From Neorhizobium alkalisoli (GTDB lineage: Bacteria; Pseudomonadota; Alphaproteobacteria; Rhizobiales; Rhizobiaceae): DNA of 64,000 bases. The stretch lies in NCBI RefSeq assembly GCF_002968635.1, contig NZ_PVBN01000003.1, forward strand, positions 496,001 to 560,000. Reading direction: 5' to 3'. A model generated the notes under the pieces. The model made no database searches and was not told where the DNA came from. It saw nothing but the letters and a program-made list of their open reading frames with translations. The stretch's first letter is position 1, and every line of letters begins with the position of its first letter. This document shows positions 63,336 to 64,000 of the stretch, piece after piece. A program made the translations under genes and the position numbers.

Positions 63336-64000
63336 TTATTTTTTCACGAGCGGGCAGGTTGACTTGTCGAGCGGCCAGACCGTGTCTGCCGCGGGGATCT
63401 TCGAGACGATCTCGAAATAGTCCCACTCGCCCTTCGACGCCGTCGGGTCCTTCACGCGGGCGAGATACATGTCGCGCAACACGCGACCGTCCTCGTGGAC
63501 GCGTGCGTCGTGTGTGAACGCGTCGTTGATGGGCAGTTCCCGGATAGCGGCGGTGACTTTGTCGGCATCGTCGGTCCCGGCCTTTTCGACCGCCTTGAGA
63601 TAATGCAGCACGGAGCCGTACACTCCCGCATGGAGCATTGACGGCATCATTCCCGTGCGGCTCTTGAACTTCTCGGACCACGCACGCGACTGGTCGTCGA
63701 TGCCCCAGTAGGACGCGGTGGTCAGATATGTGCCTTTCGCCAAGTCCAGTCCGAGGCTGTGAACGTCCTGGAGGAAGAGAATGAGGGCCGCCAGGCTCTG
63801 CCCCTGTTCGACGATGCCTAACTCTCCGGCTTGCTTGATGGCGTTTACCGTGTCAGCTCCGGCATTGGCGATGCCGATGACCTTCGCTCCCGAACTCTGG
63901 GCCTGCAGCAGGAAGGACGAGAAGTCAGGCTCCGAGCGGGTGACGGACTTCGCCTAAAACCTTGCCGCCGTTTGCCTTGACGACGTCGCCCGCGTCTTTC
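63336..64000 (-). pseudogene. Liv-type periplasmic binding-protein gene, frameshifted and cut by the window edge
   Basis: The C-terminal part is clear: DFSSFLLQAQSSGAKVIGIA, NAGADTVNAIKQAGELGI, GTYLTTASYWGIDDQSRAWS and the final DKSTCPLVKK, as in aromatic/branched-chain acid binding proteins. Upstream, GGKVLGEVRHPL is in another frame, with the change near 63940-63950, where relatives read VRHPLNTSDFSSFL. A stop lies in the downstream frame just before, so this is not a start-codon question. The gene continues past the window end. It is first in the minus-strand order of the Liv operon. Confidence 0.7.

Noticed and set aside
1..64000. CRISPR arrays, insertion sequences, integrases or replication genes.
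   Set aside because: I saw no regularly spaced repeats, no transposase or integrase motifs and no RepABC-type genes in the window.

Overview
The window is about 64 kb of GC-rich accessory DNA that looks like a chromid or plasmid of a Rhizobiales bacterium, most likely Rhizobium, Agrobacterium or Ensifer. The reasons are the density of solute importers (Ugp/Mal-type ABC, Liv-type ABC, TctABC), small DUF982-like proteins, divergent regulator and target pairs, many Tat or Sec leaders, and the absence of rRNA, tRNA and housekeeping genes. I found no CRISPR array, insertion sequence or tRNA. All product names come from reading translated sequence, not from searches.

Layout. 0-3.1 kb: heme/siderophore-type TonB receptor (cut by the window edge), FecR anti-sigma and FecI sigma. 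3.5-8.2 kb: NepI-like exporter, a SnoaL remnant, two related small exported proteins and an OmpR/EnvZ-type two-component pair. 8.2-13.9 kb: two alpha/beta hydrolases, a DJ-1-like protein without its nucleophile and a 929-residue winged-helix/NTPase regulator; three copies of a 29-bp motif lie here, two of them before gene transcripts. 14.2-20.4 kb: calcineurin-like phosphodiesterase plus a complete Ugp-like ABC importer behind a Pho-box-like array, with a LacI regulator. 21-28 kb: orphan TctC, a glutamate-receptor-like channel, a YkgJ-type protein and a bifunctional penicillin-binding protein. 28.3-32.2 kb: LysR facing three exported enzymes (metallo-beta-lactamase fold, aldo/keto reductase, intradiol dioxygenase). 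32.3-43.3 kb: CorA, DUF808, Na/Pi cotransporter, PstS, then a TetR regulator and a second phosphodiesterase/ABC importer cluster that has a protein-tyrosine-phosphatase-type enzyme but no ATPase. 44-49 kb: subtilase, ECF sigma and anti-sigma factors, a DUF6065-like protein, and a Ser/Asn-repeat secreted protein whose ribosome binding site lies in a perfect hairpin. 51.6-58.4 kb: hydroxy-acid catabolism genes with IclR and TctCBA. 58.6-64 kb: a Liv-type ABC operon with a CoA-transferase gene, carrying several frameshifts and one nonsense codon.

The clearest theme is phosphorus. Two importers are each encoded with a phosphodiesterase, one of them behind tandem Pho-box-like repeats, and PstS sits next to a Na/Pi cotransporter instead of PstCAB. 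My best candidate for an undescribed system is this pair: the second importer may borrow the ATPase of the first, and its phosphodiesterase and HCxxGKDRTG phosphatase would strip phosphate from the imported ester. Other strong leads are the ribosome-site-occluding hairpins before small exported-protein genes and the three-copy 29-bp motif in the hydrolase regulon.
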